From: Perkinsus marinus ATCC 50983
Taxonomy: Eukaryota > Perkinsozoa > Perkinsida > Perkinsidae
DNA length: 64,000 nucleotides
Reading direction: 5' to 3'
Assembly (NCBI RefSeq): GCF_000006405.1
Contig: NW_003200768.1
Span: forward strand, 124,039 to 188,038
In this document: piece after piece, positions 25,142-36,582 of the stretch
How the letters are laid out: each line of letters starts with the position of its first letter
Numbering within the stretch: the first letter of the stretch is position 1
Made by a program: the position numbers and the translations under genes
Notes under the pieces: generated by a model
Seen by the model: the letters and a program-made list of their open reading frames with translations, nothing else
Told to the model about the DNA's origin: nothing
Database searches by the model: none

Positions 25142-27391
25142 ATGCTGGCCGCCCTCTCTAAGCCTGCGCCCTCTAAGGGATTGAGAGTTATCATCTATGG
25201 TGGTGCTGGCTTCATTGGAAGTCGTCTTGCCCTGTATATGCATCATATTGGTTGTCATGTTACTGTGGTTGATCATGACAATTCGCAGATCTTGGTTGCT
25301 CTGAAGGAGGCTGGCATTGAGGAGATAGTGTATGCGAGCAGGGATGACTGTGATTATGAGGCTCAGAACCAAGACAAAGATGTTGCTATTCTTATGGCTG
25401 GCAATCCGTCTGTCCGCTCCTGTTCGGATGCTTTTGGTTCTATTTCGAATAGCGTCTATAACTTGTCGCGCTTTCTAAGTGCTAAGCGTCCGGAAGGTCA
25501 AGTTGTGATTTATGCAAGTAGTTCTAGTGTGTACGGTGACACTACTGGTATGGTCAATGAGGAGTACAGCGAATACAAGGGCCATAACTATTATGATATC
25601 TGCAAGAAGTCTATGGATCTGGTAGCCCAGTATTATATCAGCCATAGAGGCTCTAAGGACAAGATTTATGGTGTCCGTATGGGAACTGTGTGCGGATGGT
25701 CGCTGAATCTTCGCAGTGACGTTATGGTGAATGCTATGGCATATTCCGCTCTCACTCGTAAGAAGGTTGGTATCTTTGTGGAGCATGTGCATCGGCCAGT
25801 GTTGGCTCTTGAAGATCTTTGCCGAGCTGTTGAAGCTCTCATTGAGCACCGTCCTGAACCTGGTCTCTACAACCTCGCGAGTGTTCAACATACAGTTTAT
25901 GAATTTGGTAAGAAGGTGTCTGACTTCTTCAACGTCCCTCTCGTGCGTGAGCAGTTGGTTCCGGGTACTCAAGGCAACGAGAAGTTCACTAAGACGACTT
26001 ACGACTTCTGCGTTTCGACTGACAAGTTCCTCAAAGCCATTCCTTCGTTCAAGTTTGTCGCCACCGCTGAGAGCATCTGCCAGGAAATCAGGGACAACTG
26101 GGAAGACATTGTCTTAGCTAGACCCCGGCTTGCTGATCGATACACTGAAATTAGGACTGCCAAGGCCTTTGAGTGTACCGAGGTCACTGAATGCCGTTGC
26201 TGTGGTCAGTCTGGTCTGAAGCTTGTACTCGACTTGGGTAGGCAGCCGCCTGCTAACAGCTTCCATCCTGTTGATGTAGAGGGTGTGAAGTCGTTCCCTC
26301 TCCAAGTGAAGGTCTGCGAGCATTGTTGGCATCTCCAGTTGGCTCATATCGTCAATCCTGATATCCTCTTCCGTGACTATGTCTACGTGTCGGGTACTTC
26401 TACTACCTTGGCTAAGTACTCGGAGTGGTTCGCTGATATGGTTACGAAGGATGTTGGCAAGACTGGTGTTGTTCTCGACGTTGGCTGTAATGACGGAACT
26501 TTACTCGACTACTTCAAGCAAGTCGGATGGAAGACTGTTGGTGTTGATCCAGCTGTGAATCTTATGGGTGAGGTGACTATCAAGAAGGGCCATCGTGCTA
26601 TCTGTGATTATTGGTCGCCTCAAGTTGCTAGACAGATTGGTTTAGTCGATGCTGTCACCGCGCAGAATGTCTTCGCTCACGTTGCTAAGCCAGCTGAGTT
26701 CTTGGAAGCCTGTGCGGAGGTTATGAACGACGAGTCGAGGCTCTACATACAGACTAGTCAGGCCGATATTGTTGCTAATGGAGAATTTGATACGATCTAT
26801 CACGAGCATCAATCCTTCTTCTCTACGAAGTCGATGGTTGTCTTGGCGGAGCGATGTAACTTCACTGTCGTACGGGTGACTAAACCCGGGATCCATGGTA
26901 CTTCTTATATCTTCTGTCTGAGGAAAGGTGTCAGGATTGAATTAGTCGAGGATTCGGTTAGGAGTGAGCTCGCGAAGGAAGACGCCAGAGGTATCTACAG
27001 CATGGGCGCCTATGAGTATTTCGCTGACTTCGCAAAGAGTAGAGCAGAAGGGTTCCTTCGACGCCTTCGTGAGTGGTGGATGGAAGGTCGCAAGGTCGTC
27101 GCCTACGGTGCTGCGGCTAAGGCCGTTGTGCTTCTCAACTTCGCCGGTGTCAGTAATGAACTGGCTTACGTTGTTGATGATAACCCGAGGAAAGCTGGCC
27201 TTCAGGTCCCTGGTGTCAAGGGCTTGATGGTTTATGATCCTAAGACAGCTCTGCAGAGTGAGAAGTCTGATCTCACTGTGGTTGTATTGGCTTGGAACTT
27301 CCTCGATGAGATCAAGAGTAGGGTGAAGGCTCTCAGACCTGATGCTCACGATGAATTCCATTCCATCCTTGACATGGCTGAGGCTTGCTAG
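25142..27391 (+). CDS. Fusion of nucleotide-sugar epimerase/dehydratase and sugar C-methyltransferase, 749 aa, no introns
   Basis: One uninterrupted 749-codon frame with two enzymes. Residues about 14-330 are an extended short-chain dehydrogenase: Rossmann motif IYGGAGFIGSRLALY, the ASSSSVYGD serine strand, and the YYDICKK active-site Tyr-x-x-x-Lys. Residues about 350-749 match three-part bacterial sugar C-methyltransferases (TylC3/NovU/CloU type): a zinc-binding start CRCCGQSG with a second CEHCWHLQ pair, a SAM site VVLDVGCNDGTLLDYF, the family signature FDTIYHEHQSFFS, and a C-terminal domain with VVAYGAAAKAVVLLNFAG and YVVDDNPRKAGLQVPG. Such enzymes act on NDP-linked keto sugars to make branched or deoxy sugars; substrate here is unknown. 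Neighbouring genes are split by small introns, this one is not, which with the bacterial family suggests horizontal transfer, possibly already fused. A 3' region of similar AT-rich DNA follows. Confidence 0.92.
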   Translation: MLAALSKPAPSKGLRVIIYGGAGFIGSRLALYMHHIGCHVTVVDHDNSQILVALKEAGIEEIVYASRDDCDYEAQNQDKDVAILMAGNPSVRSCSDAFGSISNSVYNLSRFLSAKRPEGQVVIYASSSSVYGDTTGMVNEEYSEYKGHNYYDICKKSMDLVAQYYISHRGSKDKIYGVRMGTVCGWSLNLRSDVMVNAMAYSALTRKKVGIFVEHVHRPVLALEDLCRAVEALIEHRPEPGLYNLASVQHTVYEFGKKVSDFFNVPLVREQLVPGTQGNEKFTKTTYDFCVSTDKFLKAIPSFKFVATAESICQEIRDNWEDIVLARPRLADRYTEIRTAKAFECTEVTECRCCGQSGLKLVLDLGRQPPANSFHPVDVEGVKSFPLQVKVCEHCWHLQLAHIVNPDILFRDYVYVSGTSTTLAKYSEWFADMVTKDVGKTGVVLDVGCNDGTLLDYFKQVGWKTVGVDPAVNLMGEVTIKKGHRAICDYWSPQVARQIGLVDAVTAQNVFAHVAKPAEFLEACAEVMNDESRLYIQTSQADIVANGEFDTIYHEHQSFFSTKSMVVLAERCNFTVVRVTKPGIHGTSYIFCLRKGVRIELVEDSVRSELAKEDARGIYSMGAYEYFADFAKSRAEGFLRRLREWWMEGRKVVAYGAAAKAVVLLNFAGVSNELAYVVDDNPRKAGLQVPGVKGLMVYDPKTALQSEKSDLTVVVLAWNFLDEIKSRVKALRPDAHDEFHSILDMAEAC

Positions 27392-27974
27392 AATATTAGA
27401 ACGAGTTCCATGATATGATAGTTCCCTTCTATTTTTGACGATGCTGTCGCAGATTATTATTTTTCTTATCAGATGAGTTGTAGTGGTTGCTGTTTCTTCT
27501 GCCCTTAACTTGTCATTTGATAACTGATAGTAAATGGTATCTCAACTCGTTTTCTACATCAATATCGTCGTAAATGATAACAACGTGTATAGGATCGCTG
27601 TTGAGTTGTTAATAACTATTGATGTGAAGCATCTGGTCTTTGATTGTCTTTCCGCTGTGATCCGTTTTGTTGAACAATCTCATATGAATCTTTATTACGT
27701 GGGCACAGTGAAGGAGAAGGAACAATACTTGTGTTGATAGCTACTGTCTAAGCTGGACTCATGGCAAGCGAGTGAGCAGATCTGGATGAGACTAATTCAG
27801 TATGGTCACCTTAAGCCTCTCTGGGGTGACATCTATGGTACGCCTCATTATAACCAGTTTTTCCGGGTCACGACAACATGAGCGCGGCACCAGAGTAGAC
27901 CCGAGTGCGATCTATCATGTAAGCAATCGAAGCGGTCGATCTAAGCAACAGCAGCTCAGCTTCCCACTGAAAAT
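27392..27974. other. Downstream flank of the fusion gene, no gene
   Basis: AT-rich, with a stretch (27455-27560) that recurs diverged at 28885-28985. Short open frames only. Confidence 0.5.
27455..27560. repeat. Local repeat B, copy 1
   Basis: Shares TTTCTTATC-GAT, TGCTGTT, TG-CATTT-ATAACTG and GTAAAT-GTA-C-CA-CTCG blocks in the same order with 28885-28985. Moderately diverged. Confidence 0.5.
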
Positions 27975-28642
27975 ATGAGTCAGTCCCGAAGTGGTAAATT
28001 CCCTCCGGAAGGAATCGACATCGCTAAACGAAACCGGTCCTCGATCAATGCGTCGAAAGTTGAGTCGTTCTTCGGTACCGAAGATATTGATCGTCCTACA
28101 CCGTACACGGCTCAGTTACAAAATAGCAAAGGAGCAAATTACTTGTAATTACTTCAAATTGCATTACTTTGTAACTGAGAAAGCAGAACATACAAAAGAG
28201 CAAAAAAGTGAGACTGTCAGAAATTATAGCATTTGGCAAATCCGCAATATTAGCAAAAAGTTGCGATTGCCGGATTGTATTACACCGTACACCGCGCGTC
28301 TGCGTAAATGTTGCTACCGAGGCATACCCTGTAGTGGAATGGCCGTCCTGTCCGTGGAGAATGATACGACTCAGAGCGAAGTATGGATCCTTTTTATCAG
28401 GTGTATTCTCCTCTGCCCGCCTCGTTCATGACATGAGGTATGAAGTCCCACTGGGCACCCGTATTTGGGATGTAGTCTCTCTTTACAAAGCTCATGTCAT
28501 TCACCACAATAGAATCGGTGCTGCGAGGAGTTCCCCCAACGCTTTTGTAGATGGGGGATGGGAGGGCGTTGGCGCGTTTCTTACGGGCTTGAATATAGTG
28601 GATAAGGCCATTGCACTCCTCGAACTTGTCGACCTGGCGTGA
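27975..28642 (+). CDS. Small unidentified protein, probably two exons
   Basis: From the ATG at 27975 the frame gives MSQSRSGKFPPEGIDIAKR, then VESFFGTEDIDRPTPYTAQL and stops after 57 codons. Removing a putative 35-nt GT-AG intron at 28145-28179 joins it in frame to a second open stretch ending at 28642, which includes YEVPLGTRIWDVVSLYKAHV and FVDGGWEGVGAFLTGLNIVD. The intron is at the short end for this window and contains one arm of a 12-bp inverted repeat (28111-28122 with 28168-28179), so an alternative splice or two separate pieces are possible. About 210 residues if joined. No family recognised. Confidence 0.4.
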
Positions 28643-29564
28643 GGTCGGCTTTCGAGTCCCTCCTATGGTAGGAGTCGAATGAGAAATCTCAGATAGGAAT
28701 CATGAGATTAATAACGATGGAACTTCCTCGAGGAGATAAAAAGCATAGTTGCGATCCATGGATCTGATTCTCATGTAGATTCTATTCTAACCTCGACATG
28801 GATGAGAGTTCTCAGAATGTCAGTATGGATTCCATTATATGATATTTTCATTTTCCAGGAGTGTAGTAGATGAGTACGTTTTCTTATCGGATAGGCTCAA
28901 TAATGGATGCTGTTCTTAGTGGTTTTGCCTGCCATTTTATAACTGTTGGTAAATCGTAGCGCAGCTCGTATCTATCGCATCAACACGGTCTCCAACACCT
29001 GCATGGTATTTTGAGTGCTCGTCGAGTCCTTGATGATTGGTTCCAGAGACTCAGTTAGTTGTGGGTAAACCACCATGGGTTTCTGTTGCATCATGGAAGC
29101 TGCCAATGAATTCATCGAAAACTACCCGATGGATGGTATGTTCACATCCTAGGTATGAGGAAATTTCATCGCATTTCGATTAAACATGAGCCAAGCGATA
29201 TTCTTCCTTGCTAGTAGCGATATGAGACATCGCGCCTCGGTTAGCATCCGTCTCGGAGACAATGTCTCTCTTACGTCCTATGAATTGCATGACCACATGT
29301 CTCTCTTCCATAGCGCTTATGTGTGATATTCTTCGGCGCTTTGCGGGTGTTGAAAAGCTCGTCAATGGGCGACCTTGGAGTTCCTAACATCAGAGATCGC
29401 GAAGGCACTCATTCCATCCGGCGAAATCCGTCGAATTGTCTATAATGGTTGACCAACAAGCAATTACTGCCCGATCCTGGAAAACGAGTCGCAATGGGGA
29501 ACTTATTGTTGGTGTCTTATTAAAGTGTAATAGACTAATAATTAGACCCTGTTCTTGAAATTAT
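28643..29564. other. No confident gene; local repeat B copy 2 at 28885-28985
   Basis: Contains the second copy of the local repeat seen after the fusion gene, and a minus-strand frame at 29180-29365 (STPAKRRRISHISAMEERHV) that could be an exon but has no support. Confidence 0.4.
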
Positions 29565-31833
29565 ATGAGCAACCGAGCTGCTGATCCCGAGCCGGAGGGC
29601 GGCCTATCCTTGGCCTCGTAAGTTTCAAACCTTCACTCTCGGAATCATCAACGAAATATTCTTTTAGACCGACGTCGAAGGATCGTGTTGATCTCGTGAC
29701 TGATTCGGGTAAAGTGCCGCCTGCACAAAGCTGCACGTCCCTGCATCTAGAGACTTCCATTGCACCAGAGAATAACGTATGTCGAATCGACTATCACATT
29801 CTTGCGACGCTCAGTCGCGTTTAATGAATCATCCGGCCTCAGCTTGAAGCTCAGGTTCTTCCCCAGAGGCGTTCTTCTTCGACTAACGGCAGTAGAACAT
29901 ATTCACAAAAATTGACTGCGGCTCTGACTGCCGCTCGCGAGCGCTTCACAGGTTTCCCCGAGTACTCTCCAGAACTCGTTGGATTCCTTCGTGGTGACAC
30001 GGTGGGTATTCAACGCGCTATGAAATTCTGCTCTCCGTGTCCCGGATGGAGCCTTCTTTCCTAATCAAGATACCCCCCTTCAAGCTTTACTCAACGGCGT
30101 TCGCGGCCTGCTTCGCCCCGCTTGGCTGCCTTATTACGTTTGCAATGCCGATATCCGGGCCTATGGATTTGCCTGTATGGCAGTGGCTACCCGTACTTTT
30201 TTTTATTGTAATCCAGTGCTCCTTCATATTCGCTCCATGGGCTAATACTTTCCTGTCTGACGTTTGGGGTGATCGCCGTGTAGCGAAGTACTTCAAGATA
30301 GGTCTCATGGCGGGTGTCTGGCAGCTATTCTGGCTTGGTATCGTACCGGCCTTCACTCCCTATTGGCCTCTACCCTGGATGCCAGTGATTGGCGGCCTAA
30401 CACTTTCGGTCGGAGTTGTTATGGTCTACTATGAGCTCCCGAAGGATAGGCGCTCCGCCGCATCCAGGAAGGATATGACTATGATGTTCTTCACCATCGG
30501 CAATTGCATCTTCATTTTCGCCATTGGCTGTCCACTTCTGTACTATTTGTCGCTCAATTACGACGGCTTCTTTAAGATGTGTATTTTTCTATCGTTTTTC
30601 CTCCTTAGAGCGGGATTTGAGAGAATAGCCAAGCATTATGCCAAGTTATACTGCATTGATTGTTATCCTATAATAATTTTATTTGCGATGTATGCTTATG
30701 AATTCTTCGTTGCTTCCGTCATCAGTTCCGTTACCCAGATCTGGCTGGCCATGTTGCTGATCGCTTTGGACCTTGGCGAAAACCTATATTATATTTATTG
30801 TAGCTATGTAAGAAGATCTTCTGGTCCAGGAGACATTGGGAAGGACACTCCGGACGGACCAGCTTCCCTCGAAGTCCGAGAATCCGATGCACAGAACATA
30901 GAGAAAGACGATTCGAAACAACCCAGGGATGCGTGGCCGCCGGAGCTACCTCTCGTGATTGCCGATCCCAGTACCCTTTCCGCAGTTGGTGGTGTCAAAG
31001 AGGATGGTCTAAGCTTCTCGCGGATAGTACCATCTACAGACGGGAGTGTGGCTGGGAATCTGGAGCTTACTAGTGGTTCTAACTTTCCCGGCTTGGAACA
31101 GCAGGTTTCAGCCGAGCTTCCAGTCACTGTGGATCGTCGTAGCATTCCACGCCGAGGCTCTAGTATGAGCACGCTGTCTTCTTTCACTAATTTGCCCAAA
31201 TCTGAGCTTCAGGAAGGAGAGCCTACCGATAATAATGGCGCGAAGACAACAACTAATAGCGGCTCTCATGGTGGAATGTCGTTGTTCTCGAGCAAGAGCG
31301 ATCCAGTCGGTATCGTTGAGAACTCCAATACCAACATGGGCGATGATGAGATAATTCAGACAGATGAGAGCATCAGGCGACCACTCTCCATCATGACAAT
31401 TGCAATCTGCAAGGAAGTTGTTGAGATCCTCGCTCCTGTGCATTATCTAGTCTGCTTCGTTGTTCTACGTTCCCTAAATCCCAAGCTCCACGACGCCTTC
31501 TGGGATATGACAGACGAGGAGTTCATGCGTGGGATCCGTAGGCTGTTAATCGATATCGTAGCCGAAGTTGGTGTCTTCATATTACTTATCACCTTCATGA
31601 AGCGATGGTACCATGAATCTATCATATCTATTTTTCTAAGACTAATGTATCGCTTCTTTTGGCCTTTCCTTACTTCACAGATGGCTCTGATGACGTATTA
31701 TATAGTCCTTCAATATACGAATGCTGGCATGACGGTTCCGTTCGACTTCATGTGGATTGGTGAAAAGAACGCAACATGGCATGGTGGCAACTGCTATACT
31801 GTTGGGAATGAGACCATCGAGGAGGTTTGCTGA
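29565..31833 (+). CDS. Multipass membrane protein, paralogue 1 of 2, 686 aa
   Basis: Exons 29565-29617, 29668-29776, 29867-30001 and 30070-31833 join to 687 codons including stop, all phases closing. A soluble N-terminus of about 100 residues is followed by roughly seven hydrophobic helices (conserved blocks PISGPMDLPVWQWLP, TFLSDVWGDRRVAKYFK, GVWQLFWLGIVPAFTPYWPL), a polar Ser/Pro-rich cytosolic-type loop of nearly 200 residues, and about three more helices (ICKEVVEILAPVHYL, DMTDEEFMRGIRRLLIDIVA, FDFMWIGEKNATWHGGNCY). The second paralogue at 32795-35133 shares all membrane blocks, while the loop is almost unrelated. I do not recognise the family or a transport motif. The loop has many Ser residues near basic patches (RRSIPRRGSS), suggesting phosphorylation control. 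Confidence 0.8.
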
Positions 31834-32088
31834 TACTCCACGGAAGCTAGTTGGAACGAAGAATTCAAGAATGCGATTCCTGCTGATTGCTGCGACGATG
31901 ATAGCATGTTATCTTGAATGAAGAAGATGCCATTGATATGCATGACTTGTCAGTTGTACTACGCTAAGGTTGCGTTGCCCTAGTGAGTACCGCAAGATAT
32001 TATCAGATCTTGTCACTAGCACGAAACTCGCAACATGTACTTCGTTGCGTGAGTCACCGGATTTCAAGTCGAGTGACATTACTCAATT

Positions 32089-32485
32089 TCAAGCAGCGGG
32101 TGAAATGCACGTCGTAGAGGAACGTGACCTAGATGTGTGCCGTAGTTCGAGCGAAGCCGCGGTTGTGTGGAAACCCATTTCGAGCTCAATGTCCACTTGG
32201 GCGACAGCGACTCTGTACATCTGTGATACCGCCCGGGAAAATGAAATGATCGAGCGGCTGAGTGCAAGTTCTTACCTGATAAACCGCTGCCAAATCTGCC
32301 TGCTGTAAAATATCAATATTAGGCCAGTCCCCTTCTTGTTGCACGGCGGGGCTGGTCACCATATGGTCTGTCCACGGCTCCGCATCCCGGTACGATTCCC
32401 GTCCGTGATGCAGGCCGATGACAGGTGAATGCAGTGGTTCGTCGTCGACTGCAGGCTTGTTCTTAGTACTCAATATGAGTTCCAT
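32089..32485 (-). CDS. Small unidentified protein, two exons, 113 aa
   Basis: Start ATG at 32485 (MELILSTKNKPAVDDEPLHS), first exon to 32276 ending ILQQADLAAVYQ at a consensus GTAAGAAC donor, a 55-nt intron at 32221-32275, and a second exon (MYRVAVAQVDIELEMGFHTT) with stop at 32089. Frame is kept exactly across the splice. No domain is recognised. It lies between the two paralogous membrane genes on the opposite strand and is divergent from paralogue 2, with about 300 bp between the two start codons. Real coding status rests on the clean splice and long open frame only. Confidence 0.45.
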
Positions 32486-32794
32486 CAATCTGCCTACTAC
32501 TAACGACAATGATGATATTTGCCCAGGCCAGATTACGTAAGCATCCCGTTCCGGGGCGTCAGCCCGTCCAATCGCTTCATGGGCTCTCTAAGATTGCCGC
32601 TTTCACGATTATCATCAACTTTCTCTATCAGGGGGACCACGTTCGGTACACGATCGGAATCCTCGGTGCGGGAGTTTTTGCCACCCGTTTTGGAGCTACC
32701 CGGATCACGGGTGAGGGTAGGAATTTCCAGCAGTCGAGTGGTACTCTCTCCCAGCTCGGTTCTGAGTCCTAACTGCAATAATGGGGGCCGTTGG

Positions 32795-35133
32795 ATGGCT
32801 GACCATCGCCGACTGCCGAGCCTCAACTCCTCTCAGGCGAGACGCCGCTTATTCTTTCTCGAGACCGCGGAAGCCGCTTGGGAGAAAGTGACCGAAGCTT
32901 TGGAAGCCGCACGAAATTGCCTCACTGACTTTCCAGAGTTTTCACAAGAACTCTCTGGAGCCTTACGAAGAGATTCGGTGAGCTCCAAGTCGGATTTCGA
33001 TGAGGGATCGATTATTTCCGAATATTGCCTCTTCGCTTATGACATGTGCTATGCTGGGCATGGTAGATGGTGGGCGGAGATCGCTCCTATGTACTGGACT
33101 GAGATCATTCTCGATCCAGTGGCCCTACGTAGCTAAGTTTCGGTTACTGCAGAGAGCATAACCACGTTACGAGCTATTCAGCAGGCTTCAACCTCCTCTA
33201 TCCTATCGTGTGTTAGGTACCACACGTTGAGCTCTATCAGACGGCATTCATCGTCTGCTTCGCTCCGCTTGTCTCACTAATAGCATTTATTATACCAATC
33301 TCGGGCCCTACTGATGTCCCCGTATGGCAATGGTTACCTATACTATTTCTGCTAGGGTTCCAATGCTCTTTTATGTTCGCTCCGTGGAGTAATAGCTTCC
33401 TCTCCGACGTTTGGGGTGAACGCCGTGTATGGAAGTACTTCAAAATTGGTTTCATCGCGGGTACCTGGCAGCTATTTTGGCTCGGTATAATCCCAGCGTT
33501 CACTCCTTACTGGCCTCTACCGTGGATGCCTATCATTGGTTGTCTTACACTATTAGCGATAGTTGGGATTATCTACCAGAACCTTCCGAAGGATAAGCGC
33601 TCACTGGGGTCTAGGAAGAGAATCGCGATGGTATTGGTATCGATCGGAAGCTGTGTTGCTGTCTTCGGCATCAGCTATCCTCTACTCTACTATACTGCTC
33701 TGCAACTTGATGGATTTTTAAAGTTCTGGATTTTCCTCTCATTCTACTTATTCCGTATAGTCTTCGAGAAAGTTGCCAAATACTACGCAAGACTGTACTG
33801 CGTCGATTGCTATCCTATGATCGTGCTATTCGCGATGTATGCTTATGAGTTCTTCATATCCTCCGTCATTAGCGCTGTCAGTGAGATCTGGCTGGCCATG
33901 TTGATGATTGCATTAGATCTGACGGAGAACCTCTACTATCTTTACTGTAGTTATCAGGCTATAAACCAGGTTTCGCTGAATGAAGTGGTCGATATATGTC
34001 TACCCACCACAGGTGACCCCGCTGGGTCACTGAGATTAGGTGGCACTGCAGAGAAATCGAATGATTCTGATCCGAAGTCTTCGACACTCGTGATCCCGAA
34101 GCGTCCTTCTGATAGCTCCACCGGCGCCAAGACGGCTGATGAGAACAGCGACGGTCAGTTTCTGAAACTGGGCGTATATTCGTGTCAGCTGAGTGATCAT
34201 TCCGAACATACCGGCATCTGTGCCGATGTCGTAGAAAGACCTCCCAGTATTTCTGGTCATCTGCGTTTGCCTGAGCAGGACGGCGTAGACGTTCCCGAAC
34301 ATGATTGTCCTATGAGAGATCGTGATCGAGCGCAATACACGGCAGCCGATCATCTTGCTACTGGTGAATGTGGTGCGGTAGTTGATCGTGACTTGGAGAG
34401 GATCATGTCGCCTCCTCGTGCAAGACCATCAAGCCTCCTTGTTCCTCAAGGGTTAGTGGTTGCGGACCCGGGAAGAAGGTCGATTCCTTCTCATAGAAAT
34501 AGCGTGTCGTCTGATGCTGCTGATATCATTGACGGCCAAGCGAGAGGAAGGCGAGGCTCCAATGTGTCCTCCCGTCGGAGCAGTGTTTTCGAAATACTTG
34601 GGGACATGCTGACCGGCGTGAACATGGAAACAATGGCTGACATGAAGGATGGTGCCTCGGGGTGTACTCTTTCAATCATGACTGTCGCTATCTGCAAAGA
34701 AGTTGTTGAGATCTTGGCTCCCATACAATACCTGATTTGTTCGCTTCTACTGCGTTACTCCAATCCCAAGCTCCACGACACATTCTGGAATATGACAGAC
34801 GAAGAGTTCATGCGTGGCATTCGAAGATTATTGATCGACATCGTGGCCGAGGGGTCTCTTTTTGTACTGCTCATCATAGTTATGAAACGATGGTTGAATG
34901 AATCAGTCGTATTTATTGCTCTACGGCTCAGCTATCAGTTTTTCTGGCCATTTCTCGCCATGCAAATCTGCCTCATGACACACTATATAGACCTTCAATA
35001 CTCCAACGCTGGTATGACGTTCTCCTTCGACTTCAAGTGGATAGGCGAGAAGAACGCCACATGGCACGGTGGTAATTGCTATACGATGGGCAACGAAACT
35101 GTCGGAATGGTCTGCCAAGATGTCATGCGCTGA
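32795..35133 (+). CDS. Multipass membrane protein, paralogue 2 of 2, about 699 aa
   Basis: Exons 32795-32977 and 33217-35133 keep phase 0 across a 239-nt intron placed exactly as intron 3 of paralogue 1. The N-terminal exon (ETAEAAWEKVTEALEAARN, DFPEFSQELSGALRRDS) aligns with the equivalent exon of paralogue 1 (FPEYSPELVGFLRGDT). The membrane core is strongly conserved: PISGPTDVPVWQWLP, SFLSDVWGERRVWKYFK, GTWQLFWLGIIPAFTPYWPL, NMTDEEFMRGIRRLLIDIVA, FKWIGEKNATWHGGNCY. The central loop is about 220 residues and differs almost completely. The frame is open upstream of 32795 to 32519, so a longer N-terminus, as in paralogue 1 with its two extra 5' exons, is possible. Function unknown. Confidence 0.78.
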
Positions 35134-36582
35134 AATGTAGCATGAAGTACGATTCTGTATCATACTGTAACTTGGTGTTATGAAAACATGGACGAATGAT
35201 CCAGCATACTCGTTAGCAACATTACCGTGTTGATTCAGTAGTTAGAATGTCATTCGTTACTTCGTCAACAGGAAACCGTAAGAAACGTAGGTCTTCATCA
35301 AGCTCCATCGATAGATGAACGATTCACCGCTTGCTTGTTATTCTCGCATATAACCATTGTCACCTTGTTATATTGTCGCTATTGTGAACATACCAGAGAC
35401 TTTACATCTGTTCCGGGGCCTCATCAACGTTTCTGCTTGCAGTGAGGCTCTTAAGAGCGCTCGAGACAATTATGATTGTTATTCCAAGAGGCGTAGCTGT
35501 CACTTTCCGAGGAGCCATTGAAATCTCGTGTTGCCGGTCACCACACGTTTCTCTCATCGACACGGTCGATAGCGGGACGGTAACAAGTCCAGAGTTGCCT
35601 CACGGTACTCAAACGGCTCGGGTATCAGCTGGCAGTGACTATATCAGTCTTCCGATGAGAGTAATTCCTCGCGGGAACATTCTGTCGGTTTAATTGAACC
35701 CGCTCAACTTCATGACTTCCCACATTCCGTCCGATTAACCCTCCATCGACTGAATCACATGAATAAACATCGCGTGGGATCTCCTAGTACCAGACTACTA
35801 TAACGAACTTTATGTATATTTCCACAGTGAATTCGGTCGCTGGGACAAAACAGTCTACGGCCCGTGAATTCTCACATCCAAACGAGCCGTATCACCGCTT
35901 TATGAATGTCCGTACCTTAACCCTATCCAAGCGTGAGTAACGGGAAATTTCGGAAAGCCAGAATATTCCGAAGATCAGCCCGGCTTGGTACAAATTAGGG
36001 CGAATACACAGTACAGCTTATCGGCAGCTCGGGAGGGTGAAAACCAATGAACTTGAAGCACTGGTCACCGCACTCCTGATCGATAAGGTGAATCAACTGC
36101 GTTAGTAAGAAATATGCCCGCATCTGAACGTTATTTTTTTCGAGTTAGTAACCAACACGTTGTTTTTCTAATTTGCGATTTGACGTGAATGTAATCACTT
36201 TGTGCACGCGTGCAGCTCTTGCCCGCTCAGCCGTCTTTGGAAAATCACACGAGCAAGATCCACAAAATGTCGGTACTGAGTGTCGACCTTCAACGCGAAT
36301 AAAACGGATTTTCATAGCGGTTAACTCGTCAGCTTCCACAGGGTACATATAGCTTGTTCAATGGAGACAACACTTCGAACTTGGCTGAACTTGTGACAGT
36401 GGTGTGGTTCTAGCTCGAAGATGCAGTCGCGGCGCTTTGCGCTAGAAAACTATTTCCTGTCTTTCTTAAAGTTGTGTGTTGGTTCGAAATTTCGCTTCAA
36501 AAATTCTTGAACTGATTGGGTTTTGACGGTCGTTTTTTGGTAGTTTTATATACACTTACACATAACCGTGTCCATACTTTAA
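35134..36582. other. Intergenic, no confident gene
   Basis: Weak frames at 35442-35693 (plus) and 36145-36348 (minus, with FCGSCSCDFPKTAERARAAR) have no support. The last part should contain the promoter and 5' leader of the RRM gene. Confidence 0.4.

Noticed and set aside
25475-25972. Minus-strand ORF of 165 codons and other antisense frames inside 25142-27391
   Set aside because: Shadows of the fusion gene created by its biased codon use.
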